Source: Bacteroidota bacterium (lineage in GTDB: Bacteria > Bacteroidota > Bacteroidia > Chitinophagales > Chitinophagaceae). Taken from it: a stretch of 64,000 nucleotides of DNA. The stretch covers positions 62,001-126,000 of the forward strand of contig JAEZGS010000024.1 in the NCBI GenBank assembly GCA_023437225.1, written 5' to 3'. This document shows, piece by piece, positions 1-6,632 of this stretch. How positions within the stretch are numbered: position 1 is the stretch's first letter; each line of letters begins with the position of its first letter. A program made the translations under genes and the position numbers. The notes beneath the pieces were generated by a model. That model searched no databases. It was not told the DNA's origin and saw nothing but the letters and a program-made list of their open reading frames with translations.

Positions 1-237
1 TACTATCAACCAATAGCGGGTTTCTGACGCTTCTTTTGCTGCGATTTTCATTTTATGTATAAAATCGGCACGGCTTTCACTGTGCTGTGCTTCCCAGATG
101 TTGGCCCCTATGGATGATCCGGCGCGTGCCAATTGGTTTGCCAATACATACAGTCGGTCGCGTTCCAATGCGGTACAAAATGTAAATATTCTGATGCAAA
201 AAGCTATCGACTTCTCTTTAATTGCATTGTGTCTCAC
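1..237 (-). CDS. four-helix bundle protein (23S rRNA intervening-sequence protein family), C-terminus outside window
   Basis: This is a partial gene. Its 79 visible codons start at a GTG and read MRHNAIKEKSIAF, followed by helix-rich sequence with the family hallmark GSSIGANIWEAQHSESRADF and then KMKIAAKEASETRYWL. That is the usual layout of the TIGR02436 four-helix bundle family, first noticed in intervening sequences of 23S rRNA genes but also common as free-standing chromosomal genes in Bacteroidota. An in-frame TAG lies a few codons upstream of the GTG, so no earlier start is available. No rRNA is visible nearby, so this is a free-standing copy. The cellular role is unknown. The gene runs off the left edge. 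Confidence 0.82.
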   Translation of the reverse strand, partial: MRHNAIKEKSIAFCIRIFTFCTALERDRLYVLANQLARAGSSIGANIWEAQHSESRADFIHKMKIAAKEASETRYWLIV

Positions 238-340
238 TTGCTTTTTCCAAATCTATAATACGCCGTTGTTGTAGCGATGGTCTTTTTCTCATTAGCAGGG
301 AGGATTTTTGCGAGCGTCTGATGGCCAAAAATTGCTGATG

Positions 341-412
341 TGCATATCAACCACATTAGCATATTAGCACATTAACCACATTAGCATATTAGTCAATCAT
401 CACATTTCCACA
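341..412 (-). repeat. TGCTAATR octamer array at the 3' end of the helical-protein gene
   Basis: Read on the minus strand, the units TGCTAATA, TGCTAATG and relatives follow each other at 8-base spacing, beginning in the last codons of the gene that ends at 400 and continuing past its stop. The same family occurs after thrC, rarA and mlaF, each time in the orientation of the gene. Confidence 0.75.
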
Positions 413-1950
413 TTTTTTTCCAGATACTTCCTCCTTATTATCTCTTGTACAGGAACATTGTTGATCTTACTCTCGAGCCACGACAGGATGTCCAGGTATG
501 CAAAGGCGCGGGCTTCATGAACGTTCATTTCCTGGACCTTGAGCTTCTCGTACAATTCTCTGAATTGTTTGCGGATCATTGCCTGGCTCGATCGCAGTGA
601 TTGTTTGAGAAATTCGAAAATGTATTCTTCCACAAGACTAAGGTTCTCCATCTTCGCCATAAATCTATACACCGACTTCGCCAGGTATTCGATCAACTCA
701 TAATTGCCGAGCTCATAATGCGCAATTAGGTGAAGCAGTCTTGAATAGCATTGCAGATCGGTCCGAAGATCGACCTTCCAATTAATGATGCGGTTCAGGT
801 ATTCAATGGTGTTTTCATAATCGCCGCTACCAAAATACAGTGAGGCGATTTTGTAATAGAACACGAGCACACGATGCCTGTCGAGATACAAATGATACTC
901 CTTTAAATGCTCTTCTATATAAGGCACCATTTGCAAACCTTCCGTAAAGGTGCCTTCCATGAAGTGTTTATTGATCTTTGAGATCGACAAATAGATAAAA
1001 AACTGGATCCTGTTATTTTCATTCTGTAGGATCACCTTGCTGTTGGCAAGCTGTTCAAATTTTGCCAGCTCTTCATTGAATTTCGCATAATTCTGCAGGT
1101 CGAAATGGGCGCCAAGAAGATTATGAATGCCCTTAATATAGTTCCCGGATTCAACAAACTTCATGTCCTCATTCTTCTCAAACAAGTCCACCCACTTTTG
1201 TGCATAGCGATAATACATGAGAAAATCCTGCCGTATAAACGAATACCAGCAATAGCTTTGATACAGGTAAAGCTTTTCATAAAAACCATCCAGTTGGTGC
1301 GCCTCGGCAGGCAATTGTTCCTGCAGGTAGTCTGTGAGTCGCTGCACTTCGTTTTCATTACGTGCATGACCATTGCGGATGTACCAGCTGTACAATAACA
1401 ACGACAGATTCGACAGCACCGTAACAGTATCAAGCTTTGCAACCACTTCGGAAGCTTCGAAGCTGAGGCGTTCCGCCCGGTCCTGCATGCTGCGGGTAAT
1501 ATGCAGCGCTTCGATCTTTTTCTCAAAAAATATCGCCTGCATCTGGTAAGTAAACTGGTTGTATGTGCGGGCAGTATCCTTAAGGCGGTCCAGCACCTTG
1601 AGCGCCTGGTGATAAAGACCTTTGTTGTACAAAATTCGCGCATAATCCATCTGCTCATGCAGCTGCAGATCGATGTTGTCAGTATCTTTTAAAATTCTAA
1701 GGCTCGATAGAATATTCCTGTATAGATGCGCCTTGATATTCGATAACTGCTGTTTCTGCAGGTTTCTGGTTTTTTTCAACAGCAGCACTTCATCGTATTC
1801 CTCCATCTTATCAAGTGCATCAAACAACTGTACGATCTTTAGGTCCTCAGAACCGGAGTTCCGGTTCACGTAGAGCTTGAAGTTCCTTTTTTCGGACTTC
1901 TCGAGCGACTTTATGAGTTGAAACAAGGCATCAGTGGATCTGTTGGGCAT
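400..1950 (-). CDS. conserved helical-repeat protein of unknown function
   Basis: I do not recognise a named family. The 516-residue product begins MPNRSTDALFQLIKSLEKSEKRNFKLYV and is almost entirely predicted helix. Paired helices such as QLHEQMDYARILYNKGLYHQALKVLDRLKD (about residues 98-128) and FYYKIASLYFGSGDYENTIEYL (about 365-387) resemble tetratricopeptide-like alpha-solenoids. There is no signal peptide and no membrane segment, so it is probably a cytoplasmic scaffold or adaptor. It is transcribed divergently from the leu operon with 85 bases to the leu leader ORF. The last residues (NVEM) and the stop codon lie within the repeat array that follows. The annotation as coding is firm; the function is not known. 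Confidence 0.85.
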   Translation of the reverse strand: MPNRSTDALFQLIKSLEKSEKRNFKLYVNRNSGSEDLKIVQLFDALDKMEEYDEVLLLKKTRNLQKQQLSNIKAHLYRNILSSLRILKDTDNIDLQLHEQMDYARILYNKGLYHQALKVLDRLKDTARTYNQFTYQMQAIFFEKKIEALHITRSMQDRAERLSFEASEVVAKLDTVTVLSNLSLLLYSWYIRNGHARNENEVQRLTDYLQEQLPAEAHQLDGFYEKLYLYQSYCWYSFIRQDFLMYYRYAQKWVDLFEKNEDMKFVESGNYIKGIHNLLGAHFDLQNYAKFNEELAKFEQLANSKVILQNENNRIQFFIYLSISKINKHFMEGTFTEGLQMVPYIEEHLKEYHLYLDRHRVLVFYYKIASLYFGSGDYENTIEYLNRIINWKVDLRTDLQCYSRLLHLIAHYELGNYELIEYLAKSVYRFMAKMENLSLVEEYIFEFLKQSLRSSQAMIRKQFRELYEKLKVQEMNVHEARAFAYLDILSWLESKINNVPVQEIIRRKYLEKNVEM

Positions 1951-1991
1951 CGTAATGAAAAATCGTTAAAACCCTTGCGGGGTGTGCATTT

Positions 1992-2009
1992 AAGACGAAG
2001 GTACGTCTT
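1992..2009. promoter_or_regulatory. inverted repeat between the divergent helical-protein gene and leu leader
   Basis: AAGACG and CGTCTT form a perfect 6-base inverted repeat around AAGGTA, followed by three T. It lies 27 bases upstream of the leu leader ORF. It could be an operator or a small hairpin in the leader RNA. The sequence does not decide which. Confidence 0.3.
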
Positions 2010-2035
2010 TTTAACAGTGTAAATAACAGGCAATT

Positions 2036-2098
2036 ATGATTTTCAAATGGCAGGGGTCATCGATAATTTCGACCTGCAGGCTGCTTTTGGACATATAG
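2036..2098 (+). CDS. putative leu operon leader peptide (20 aa, Leu/Ile rich)
   Basis: ATG at 2036 opens a 20-codon frame, MIFKWQGSSI then ISTCRLLLDI, ending at TAG 2096-2098. It has three consecutive Leu codons (CTG CTT TTG, 2081-2089), an Ile-Ile pair (2063-2068) and Ile at both ends. It sits 50 bases upstream of leuA. The Leu codons fall in the 5' arm of a terminator-like hairpin (2075-2127). A ribosome stalled on them for lack of charged leucyl-tRNA would cover that arm and let transcription continue. This is the logic of leader-peptide attenuation known for leu and ilv operons of enteric bacteria. That the ORF is translated is inference; codon content and placement are seen directly. Confidence 0.75.
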   Translation: MIFKWQGSSIISTCRLLLDI

Positions 2099-2137
2099 GC
2101 AAGCAACAACAATTAAGGCAGCCTGCATTTTATTTCT
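2075..2137 (+). terminator. leucine attenuator hairpin before leuA
   Basis: TGCAGGCTGCTTT (2075-2087) pairs with AAGGCAGCCTGCA (2115-2127): 13 pairs with one G-U, loop of 27 bases, followed at once by TTTTATTTCT. It is an intrinsic terminator shape placed 11 bases before the leuA start, inside the leader. The 5' arm carries the Leu codons of the leader peptide. An alternative upstream pairing (GCA and GGTC at 2050-2058 with GACCTGC at 2071-2077) uses part of the same arm and may compete. Confidence 0.7.
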
Positions 2138-2148
2138 AAAACCGAAGT

Positions 2149-3321
2149 ATGGCTGATAATAAGGTTTTCATCTTTGATACTACGCTGCGTGATGGAGAGC
2201 AGGTGCCGGGCTGTAAGCTGAATACGTCTGAGAAGATCGAGCTTGCACTGGAGTTGGAAGATTTGGGCGTTGACATTATCGAAGCTGGATTTCCCATCTC
2301 CAGCCCGGGCGACTTCAAGTCGGTGGAAGAGATCTCCAAAATAATACGCAAGGCCACAGTTTGCGGACTGAGTCGTGCCGTTCAAAAGGATATCGAAACG
2401 GCGGCCGCTGCTTTGAAGCATGCGGTGCGCCCAAGAATTCATACGGGCATCGGCACTTCTGATTATCACATTAAAAGTAAATTCAATTCCACTCGGGAAG
2501 AGATTCTTGAACGTGCGATCCAATGTGTGAAATGGGCGCGCAATTTCACGGATGATGTTGAATTCTATGCCGAGGATGCCGGACGCACCGATAATGAATA
2601 CCTCGCGCGCGTGATCGAAGCAGTGATCAAAGCAGGCGCAACCACAGTAAACATTCCTGATACAACGGGTTATTGTCTTCCTCACCAGTATGGCGAAAAG
2701 ATCGCTTACCTGGTGAACAATGTTTCTAACATTGACAAAGCGATAATCTCCTGCCATTGTCATAACGATCTTGGACTTGCAACAGCAAACTCTATTTCAG
2801 GTGTCATCAATGGTGCAAGGCAGATAGAATGTACGATCAACGGCCTCGGTGAAAGAGCCGGCAATACATCCCTCGAGGAAGTGGTGATGGTGATCAAACA
2901 ACACCAACATGAACTCGGCTTCCACACAAATATTAATTCAAGAAAATTAAATCCCATCAGCAGGCTTGTAAGCGACATCATGCGAATGCCTGTTCAGCCG
3001 AATAAAGCTATCGTGGGAACAAATGCGTTCTCTCACTCATCAGGAATACATCAGGATGGATTTTTGAAAGACGCACTTACATACGAAATCATTAACCCCG
3101 AAGAAGTGGGAGCAGAGTGCTCGAAGATCGTGTTAACTGCACGCAGCGGACGCAGCGCACTTGCTCACAGACTTCACAAACTGGGATATCAGTTCAATCG
3201 TAACGACATTGATGCTCTTTATGATCAGTTTCTAAAGATCGCCGATGTCAAGAAAGAAGTAATTGAAGATGATCTTCAGCTTCTTGCAAAAAGCTATGTG
3301 ACTGAAGCGGTCACAGCATAA
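2149..3321 (+). CDS. leuA: 2-isopropylmalate synthase, short form
   Basis: Condenses 2-ketoisovalerate with acetyl-CoA, the first committed step of leucine synthesis. The HMGL-like catalytic domain shows DTTLRDGEQ at residues 10-18, HCHNDLGL at 203-210 (metal-binding HxH) and NGLGERAGN at 231-239. The C-terminal part with SSGIHQDGFLKD is the accessory subdomain. At 390 residues it lacks the C-terminal LeuA dimerisation/leucine-binding regulatory domain of the roughly 510-residue enzymes, so leucine feedback on the protein is doubtful and RNA-level control gains weight. It is first in leuACDB. The start ATG follows the attenuator directly. Assignment as LeuA rather than homocitrate or citramalate synthase rests on the operon. 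Confidence 0.93.
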   Translation: MADNKVFIFDTTLRDGEQVPGCKLNTSEKIELALELEDLGVDIIEAGFPISSPGDFKSVEEISKIIRKATVCGLSRAVQKDIETAAAALKHAVRPRIHTGIGTSDYHIKSKFNSTREEILERAIQCVKWARNFTDDVEFYAEDAGRTDNEYLARVIEAVIKAGATTVNIPDTTGYCLPHQYGEKIAYLVNNVSNIDKAIISCHCHNDLGLATANSISGVINGARQIECTINGLGERAGNTSLEEVVMVIKQHQHELGFHTNINSRKLNPISRLVSDIMRMPVQPNKAIVGTNAFSHSSGIHQDGFLKDALTYEIINPEEVGAECSKIVLTARSGRSALAHRLHKLGYQFNRNDIDALYDQFLKIADVKKEVIEDDLQLLAKSYVTEAVTA

Positions 3322-3402
3322 ACAGATTGGTGTGTTACATTTGCAAACGCATCGATCACCAAACTTCAACCGTTAGATACAGAACAAGGAAAAATAAATC
3401 AA

Positions 3403-4803
3403 TTGGGTAAGACTTTATTTGATAAGATCTGGGAGAAGCACGTGGTAAAAACCATACCCGACGGGCCTTCCGTGTTATATATCGATAAGCACTTCATTCA
3501 CGAAGTAACATCGCCACAGGCATTCAAAGGCCTTGACGATCGTGGCATTAAAGTGCTTCGTCCTCAACAGGTGGTTGCAACTGCTGACCATAATGTACCA
3601 ACGATCCAACAGCATCTACCAATAAAAGATGAGCTCTCGCGAATGCAGGTGCAGAAGCTTATTGAGAATTGCAAAAATCATAACATCGAATTATATGGCC
3701 TTGGACATCCGTTCCAGGGCATTGTGCATGTAATAGGCCCGGAACTTGGAATCACACAACCCGGCATGACCATCGTTTGTGGCGACAGTCATACTTCAAC
3801 GCATGGTGCGTTTGGATCTATCGCTTTTGGTATTGGTACAAGCGAAGTGGAAATGGTATTTGCGAGTCAGTGCCTGCTTCAGTCCAAACCAAAGCAGATG
3901 CGCATTAATATCGATGGGACACTCAATAAAGGTGTTGTTTCGAAAGACATCATTCTTTACATCATTTCAAAAATTTCCGCAAGTGGTGCTACGGGATATT
4001 TCGTTGAATATGCAGGTTCCGCTATCCGTGGTCTTTCGATGGAAGCCCGCATGACCATTTGCAACATGAGTATTGAGATGGGAGCGCGTGGAGGAATGAT
4101 CGCTCCGGATCAGACAACCTTTGATTATATGGAAGGAAGATTGTTTGCTCCATCGAAAGCACAGTGGGAAGCTAAAATTGAAGAGTGGAAAGCCTTGTAC
4201 TCCGATCAGGATGCAACATTCGACGAAGAAATAAATATTCGTGCAGAAGACATTGAGCCGATGATCACTTACGGTACAAACCCGGGTCTTGGTATTTCGG
4301 TTCGTGCAAATGTTCCGGTAGTTTCTGAAGTGATGGATGAAGGGGAGAGAAAGACCATTGCCAAAGCCCTGGAATACATGGGTCTTGAAGGTGGAAAAAA
4401 ATTACTGGGTATGCCAGTGCAACACATCTTCATAGGAAGCTGCACCAATTCACGCATTGAAGACCTTCGCCAGGTTGCCGAGATCATCAGGGGAAAAAAG
4501 AAAAATGAGAATGTGCAGGTAATGATCGTGCCCGGGTCACAACAAGTGGCTAAACAGGTTGTGGAAGAAGGATTGGATAAAGTGTTCGAAGAAGCAGGCT
4601 TTGCGATCCGTCAGCCAGGATGCAGTGCATGCCTGGGTATGAATGAAGACAAGATCCCAGCAGGCGAGTATTGTATTTCAACATCAAACCGAAATTTCGA
4701 GGGCAGACAGGGAGCAGGTGCACGCACGTTGCTTGCAAGTCCGCTTACAGCAGCAGCTGCAGCAATCACAGGTGTTGTTACAGATGTAAGAGAAATAATT
4801 TAA
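3403..4803 (+). CDS. leuC: 3-isopropylmalate dehydratase large subunit
   Basis: Large subunit of the aconitase-family isomerase that converts 2- to 3-isopropylmalate, working with LeuD. The 466 residues carry CGDSHTSTHGAFG at 126-138 and the three [4Fe-4S] ligands Cys347 (GSCTNSR), Cys407 and Cys410 (PGCSACLGMN). The start is a TTG: it gives MGKTLFDKIWEKHVV, which matches the family N-terminus, and no ATG or GTG lies upstream in frame. A purine stretch, AAGGA, stands about 16 bases before it. leuD follows after 3 bases, so the two subunits are surely co-translated. Confidence 0.95.
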   Translation: MGKTLFDKIWEKHVVKTIPDGPSVLYIDKHFIHEVTSPQAFKGLDDRGIKVLRPQQVVATADHNVPTIQQHLPIKDELSRMQVQKLIENCKNHNIELYGLGHPFQGIVHVIGPELGITQPGMTIVCGDSHTSTHGAFGSIAFGIGTSEVEMVFASQCLLQSKPKQMRINIDGTLNKGVVSKDIILYIISKISASGATGYFVEYAGSAIRGLSMEARMTICNMSIEMGARGGMIAPDQTTFDYMEGRLFAPSKAQWEAKIEEWKALYSDQDATFDEEINIRAEDIEPMITYGTNPGLGISVRANVPVVSEVMDEGERKTIAKALEYMGLEGGKKLLGMPVQHIFIGSCTNSRIEDLRQVAEIIRGKKKNENVQVMIVPGSQQVAKQVVEEGLDKVFEEAGFAIRQPGCSACLGMNEDKIPAGEYCISTSNRNFEGRQGAGARTLLASPLTAAAAAITGVVTDVREII

Positions 4804-4806
4804 AAG

Positions 4807-5391
4807 ATGAAACCATTTAAGATAGTAACGTCCACATTTGTTCCATTGCCGATCGAGAACATCGATACGGACCAGATCATTCCCGCGCGCTTTCTTAAAG
4901 CAACAAGCAGGGAAGGGTTTGGTAAAAACCTTTTCAGGGACTGGCGTTATTATAACAATGATGAAACGCAGCCCAAAGCCGATTTCATTTTGAACGATCC
5001 GGCGTATCGTGGTGAGATCCTGGTGGCAGGAAAAAATTTCGGATGTGGTTCGTCGCGCGAGCATGCAGCATGGGCGATACTCGATGCCGGCTTTCGCGTA
5101 GTGGTTTCAAGTTTCTTTGCCGATATCTTCAAGAACAATGCATTGAACAACGGGGTGTTACCGGTACAGGTGACCGACGAGTTCCTGAATAGGATATTCG
5201 CGCAGGAAAAAAATTCAACACTGACAGTAAACCTTGCAGATCAAACCATAACTATCGATGCAACAGGAGATCAGGCATCCTTTGACATCAACATTTACAA
5301 GAAAACTTGTTTGTTGAATGGCTATGATGATATTGATTTCCTGTTAAGCATCAAAGAAGACATTGAAGTTTTCGAAAACCAACAACACTAA
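4807..5391 (+). CDS. leuD: 3-isopropylmalate dehydratase small subunit
   Basis: Swivel-domain subunit of isopropylmalate isomerase, 194 residues, the usual length for the bacterial form. The N-terminus has DTDQIIPARFLKATSREGFG and the substrate-specificity loop region reads GKNFGCGSSREHAAWAI, both diagnostic of LeuD. It begins 3 bases after leuC and its stop codon overlaps the leuB start in the sequence TAATG (one shared base), which points to translational coupling along leuC-leuD-leuB. Confidence 0.95.
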   Translation: MKPFKIVTSTFVPLPIENIDTDQIIPARFLKATSREGFGKNLFRDWRYYNNDETQPKADFILNDPAYRGEILVAGKNFGCGSSREHAAWAILDAGFRVVVSSFFADIFKNNALNNGVLPVQVTDEFLNRIFAQEKNSTLTVNLADQTITIDATGDQASFDINIYKKTCLLNGYDDIDFLLSIKEDIEVFENQQH

Positions 5392-6506
5392 TGCAGAAGA
5401 ACATAGCAGTCATATTAGGAGACGGGATTGGTCCTGAGGTCACACAGCAGTCGATCAAGGCACTTAATGCTATTGGTCAGCAATTCAATCACATGTTCAC
5501 ATATACCTATTGCCTGATGGGTGCTGATGCGATTGATAAAACAGGCAGTCCTTTGCCCGACGAAACAATTGAGGTTTGCCTCCGAAGCGATGCCATCCTT
5601 TTTGGTGCAATCGGGCATCCGAAATATGACAATGATCCAACAGCCAAAGTGCGTCCTGAACAGGGTTTGCTGAAACTGAGAAAGTCACTGCAATTGTTCG
5701 CAAACATCCGCCCTATATCAACCTATTCTGCGCTGCATCACTTATCGCCGCTTAAAAGCAAGCAGCTTGAAGAAGTTGATTTCATCATCTTCCGTGAACT
5801 TACCGGGGGTATTTACTTCGGCAAGAAAGAAGTGAATGAAGAAAAGACGAGGGCTGCTGACGATTGCGTGTATACCCGCGAAGAGATCGAAAGGGTATCA
5901 CATCTTGCATATCAGTATGCGCAACAGCGCAGAAAGAAATTGACATTGGTGGATAAGGCCAACGTTCTGGAAACATCCAGGTTATGGCGAAAGGTTGTTC
6001 AGGATCTTGCTGCACAATATGCTGATGTGACTGTTGATTACATGTTTGTTGATAATGCAGCGATGCAGATCATTGTCAATCCCAAACAATTCGACGTTGT
6101 GTTAACGGAGAACATGTTTGGCGATATCATTAGTGATGAGGCAAGCGTGATCAGTGGTTCTCTTGGATTGTTGCCTTCTGCGTCAGTGGGCAACGGCGTT
6201 GCATTGTTTGAGCCCATACATGGCTCTTATCCGCAGGCTGCAGGCAAGGACATAGCAAATCCGCTGGGTTCAATACTTTCGGCAGCCATGATGCTCGATC
6301 ATTTCAAAATGAATGAAGAAGCTTCGCTGGTACGTGCAGCGGTAGAATGGACACTATCGCATGGTTTTGTATCACGAGACATCGATCCTGTCAACAGTTA
6401 TTCAACATCGACGATTGGAGACCTGATAAGAGATTTTATAGAGAACAGGATCCCCTCAAACATCAATAAAGGAAACATCGTTCTTAGCAAATCGACAATT
6501 ATCTGA
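5391..6506 (+). CDS. leuB: 3-isopropylmalate dehydrogenase
   Basis: NAD-dependent oxidative decarboxylation of 3-isopropylmalate to 2-ketoisocaproate, in the isocitrate/isopropylmalate dehydrogenase family. Seen motifs are VILGDGIGPEVT at the N-terminus, the basic substrate-binding stretch RPEQGLLKLRKSLQLFANIRP, ENMFGDIISDEAS for metal binding and EPIHGSYPQAAGKDIANP for the NAD site. At 371 residues it is of normal length. The ATG shares one base with the leuD stop. It ends 16 bases before the ilv leader ORF, which leaves no room for a classical promoter between them. Confidence 0.95.
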   Translation: MQKNIAVILGDGIGPEVTQQSIKALNAIGQQFNHMFTYTYCLMGADAIDKTGSPLPDETIEVCLRSDAILFGAIGHPKYDNDPTAKVRPEQGLLKLRKSLQLFANIRPISTYSALHHLSPLKSKQLEEVDFIIFRELTGGIYFGKKEVNEEKTRAADDCVYTREEIERVSHLAYQYAQQRRKKLTLVDKANVLETSRLWRKVVQDLAAQYADVTVDYMFVDNAAMQIIVNPKQFDVVLTENMFGDIISDEASVISGSLGLLPSASVGNGVALFEPIHGSYPQAAGKDIANPLGSILSAAMMLDHFKMNEEASLVRAAVEWTLSHGFVSRDIDPVNSYSTSTIGDLIRDFIENRIPSNINKGNIVLSKSTII

Positions 6507-6522
6507 TCGTAAAAAAATATCT

Positions 6523-6549
6523 ATGGTGGTCATTATTATTCGAGACTAG
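6523..6549 (+). CDS. putative ilv leader peptide MVVIIIRD
   Basis: ATG GTG GTC ATT ATT ATT CGA GAC TAG: two Val and three Ile codons in an eight-residue ORF placed 16 bases after leuB and upstream of ilvD. The next 60 bases contain mutually exclusive antiterminator and terminator pairings. The stop codon (6547-6549) lies 3 bases before the antiterminator arm. A ribosome that finishes the peptide would therefore mask that arm, whereas one stalled at the Ile codons would leave it free. That is the geometry of enteric ilv attenuators. Translation of the ORF has not been shown, but the codon content and spacing make chance unlikely. Confidence 0.85.
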   Translation: MVVIIIRD

Positions 6550-6552
6550 TGT

Positions 6553-6592
6553 GGTGGATAGTTAAACGACAAATTGTTTACAACTAACCGCC
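6553..6592 (+). promoter_or_regulatory. ilv antiterminator helix
   Basis: GGTGGATAGTT (6553-6563) can pair with AACTAACCGCC (6582-6592): 10 of 11 positions, one of them G-U and one A-A mismatch. The 3' strand contains the 5' arm of the terminator, so the two structures exclude each other. Confidence 0.75.
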
Positions 6593-6623
6593 AATGTGTA
6601 CAGAGGGCGGTTTTCTTTTTTTT
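6586..6623 (+). terminator. ilv attenuator terminator between leuB and ilvD
   Basis: AACCGCC (6586-6592) pairs perfectly with GGCGGTT (6606-6612) around a 13-base loop, followed by TTC and eight T. This is a strong intrinsic terminator shape ending 10 bases before the ilvD start. No promoter space separates it from leuB, so it would act on read-through from the leu genes. Confidence 0.85.
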
Positions 6624-6632
6624 ATAAAGTAT

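Noticed and set aside
1161..1658. 165-codon frame inside the helical-protein gene
   Set aside because: It is a same-strand shadow in another frame with a Cys/Arg-rich composition typical of an out-of-frame reading.
6594..6632. Earlier in-frame ATG for ilvD (MCTEGGFLFFIKY)
   Set aside because: It lies in the loop of the attenuator terminator and the extra residues do not resemble the IlvD N-terminus.
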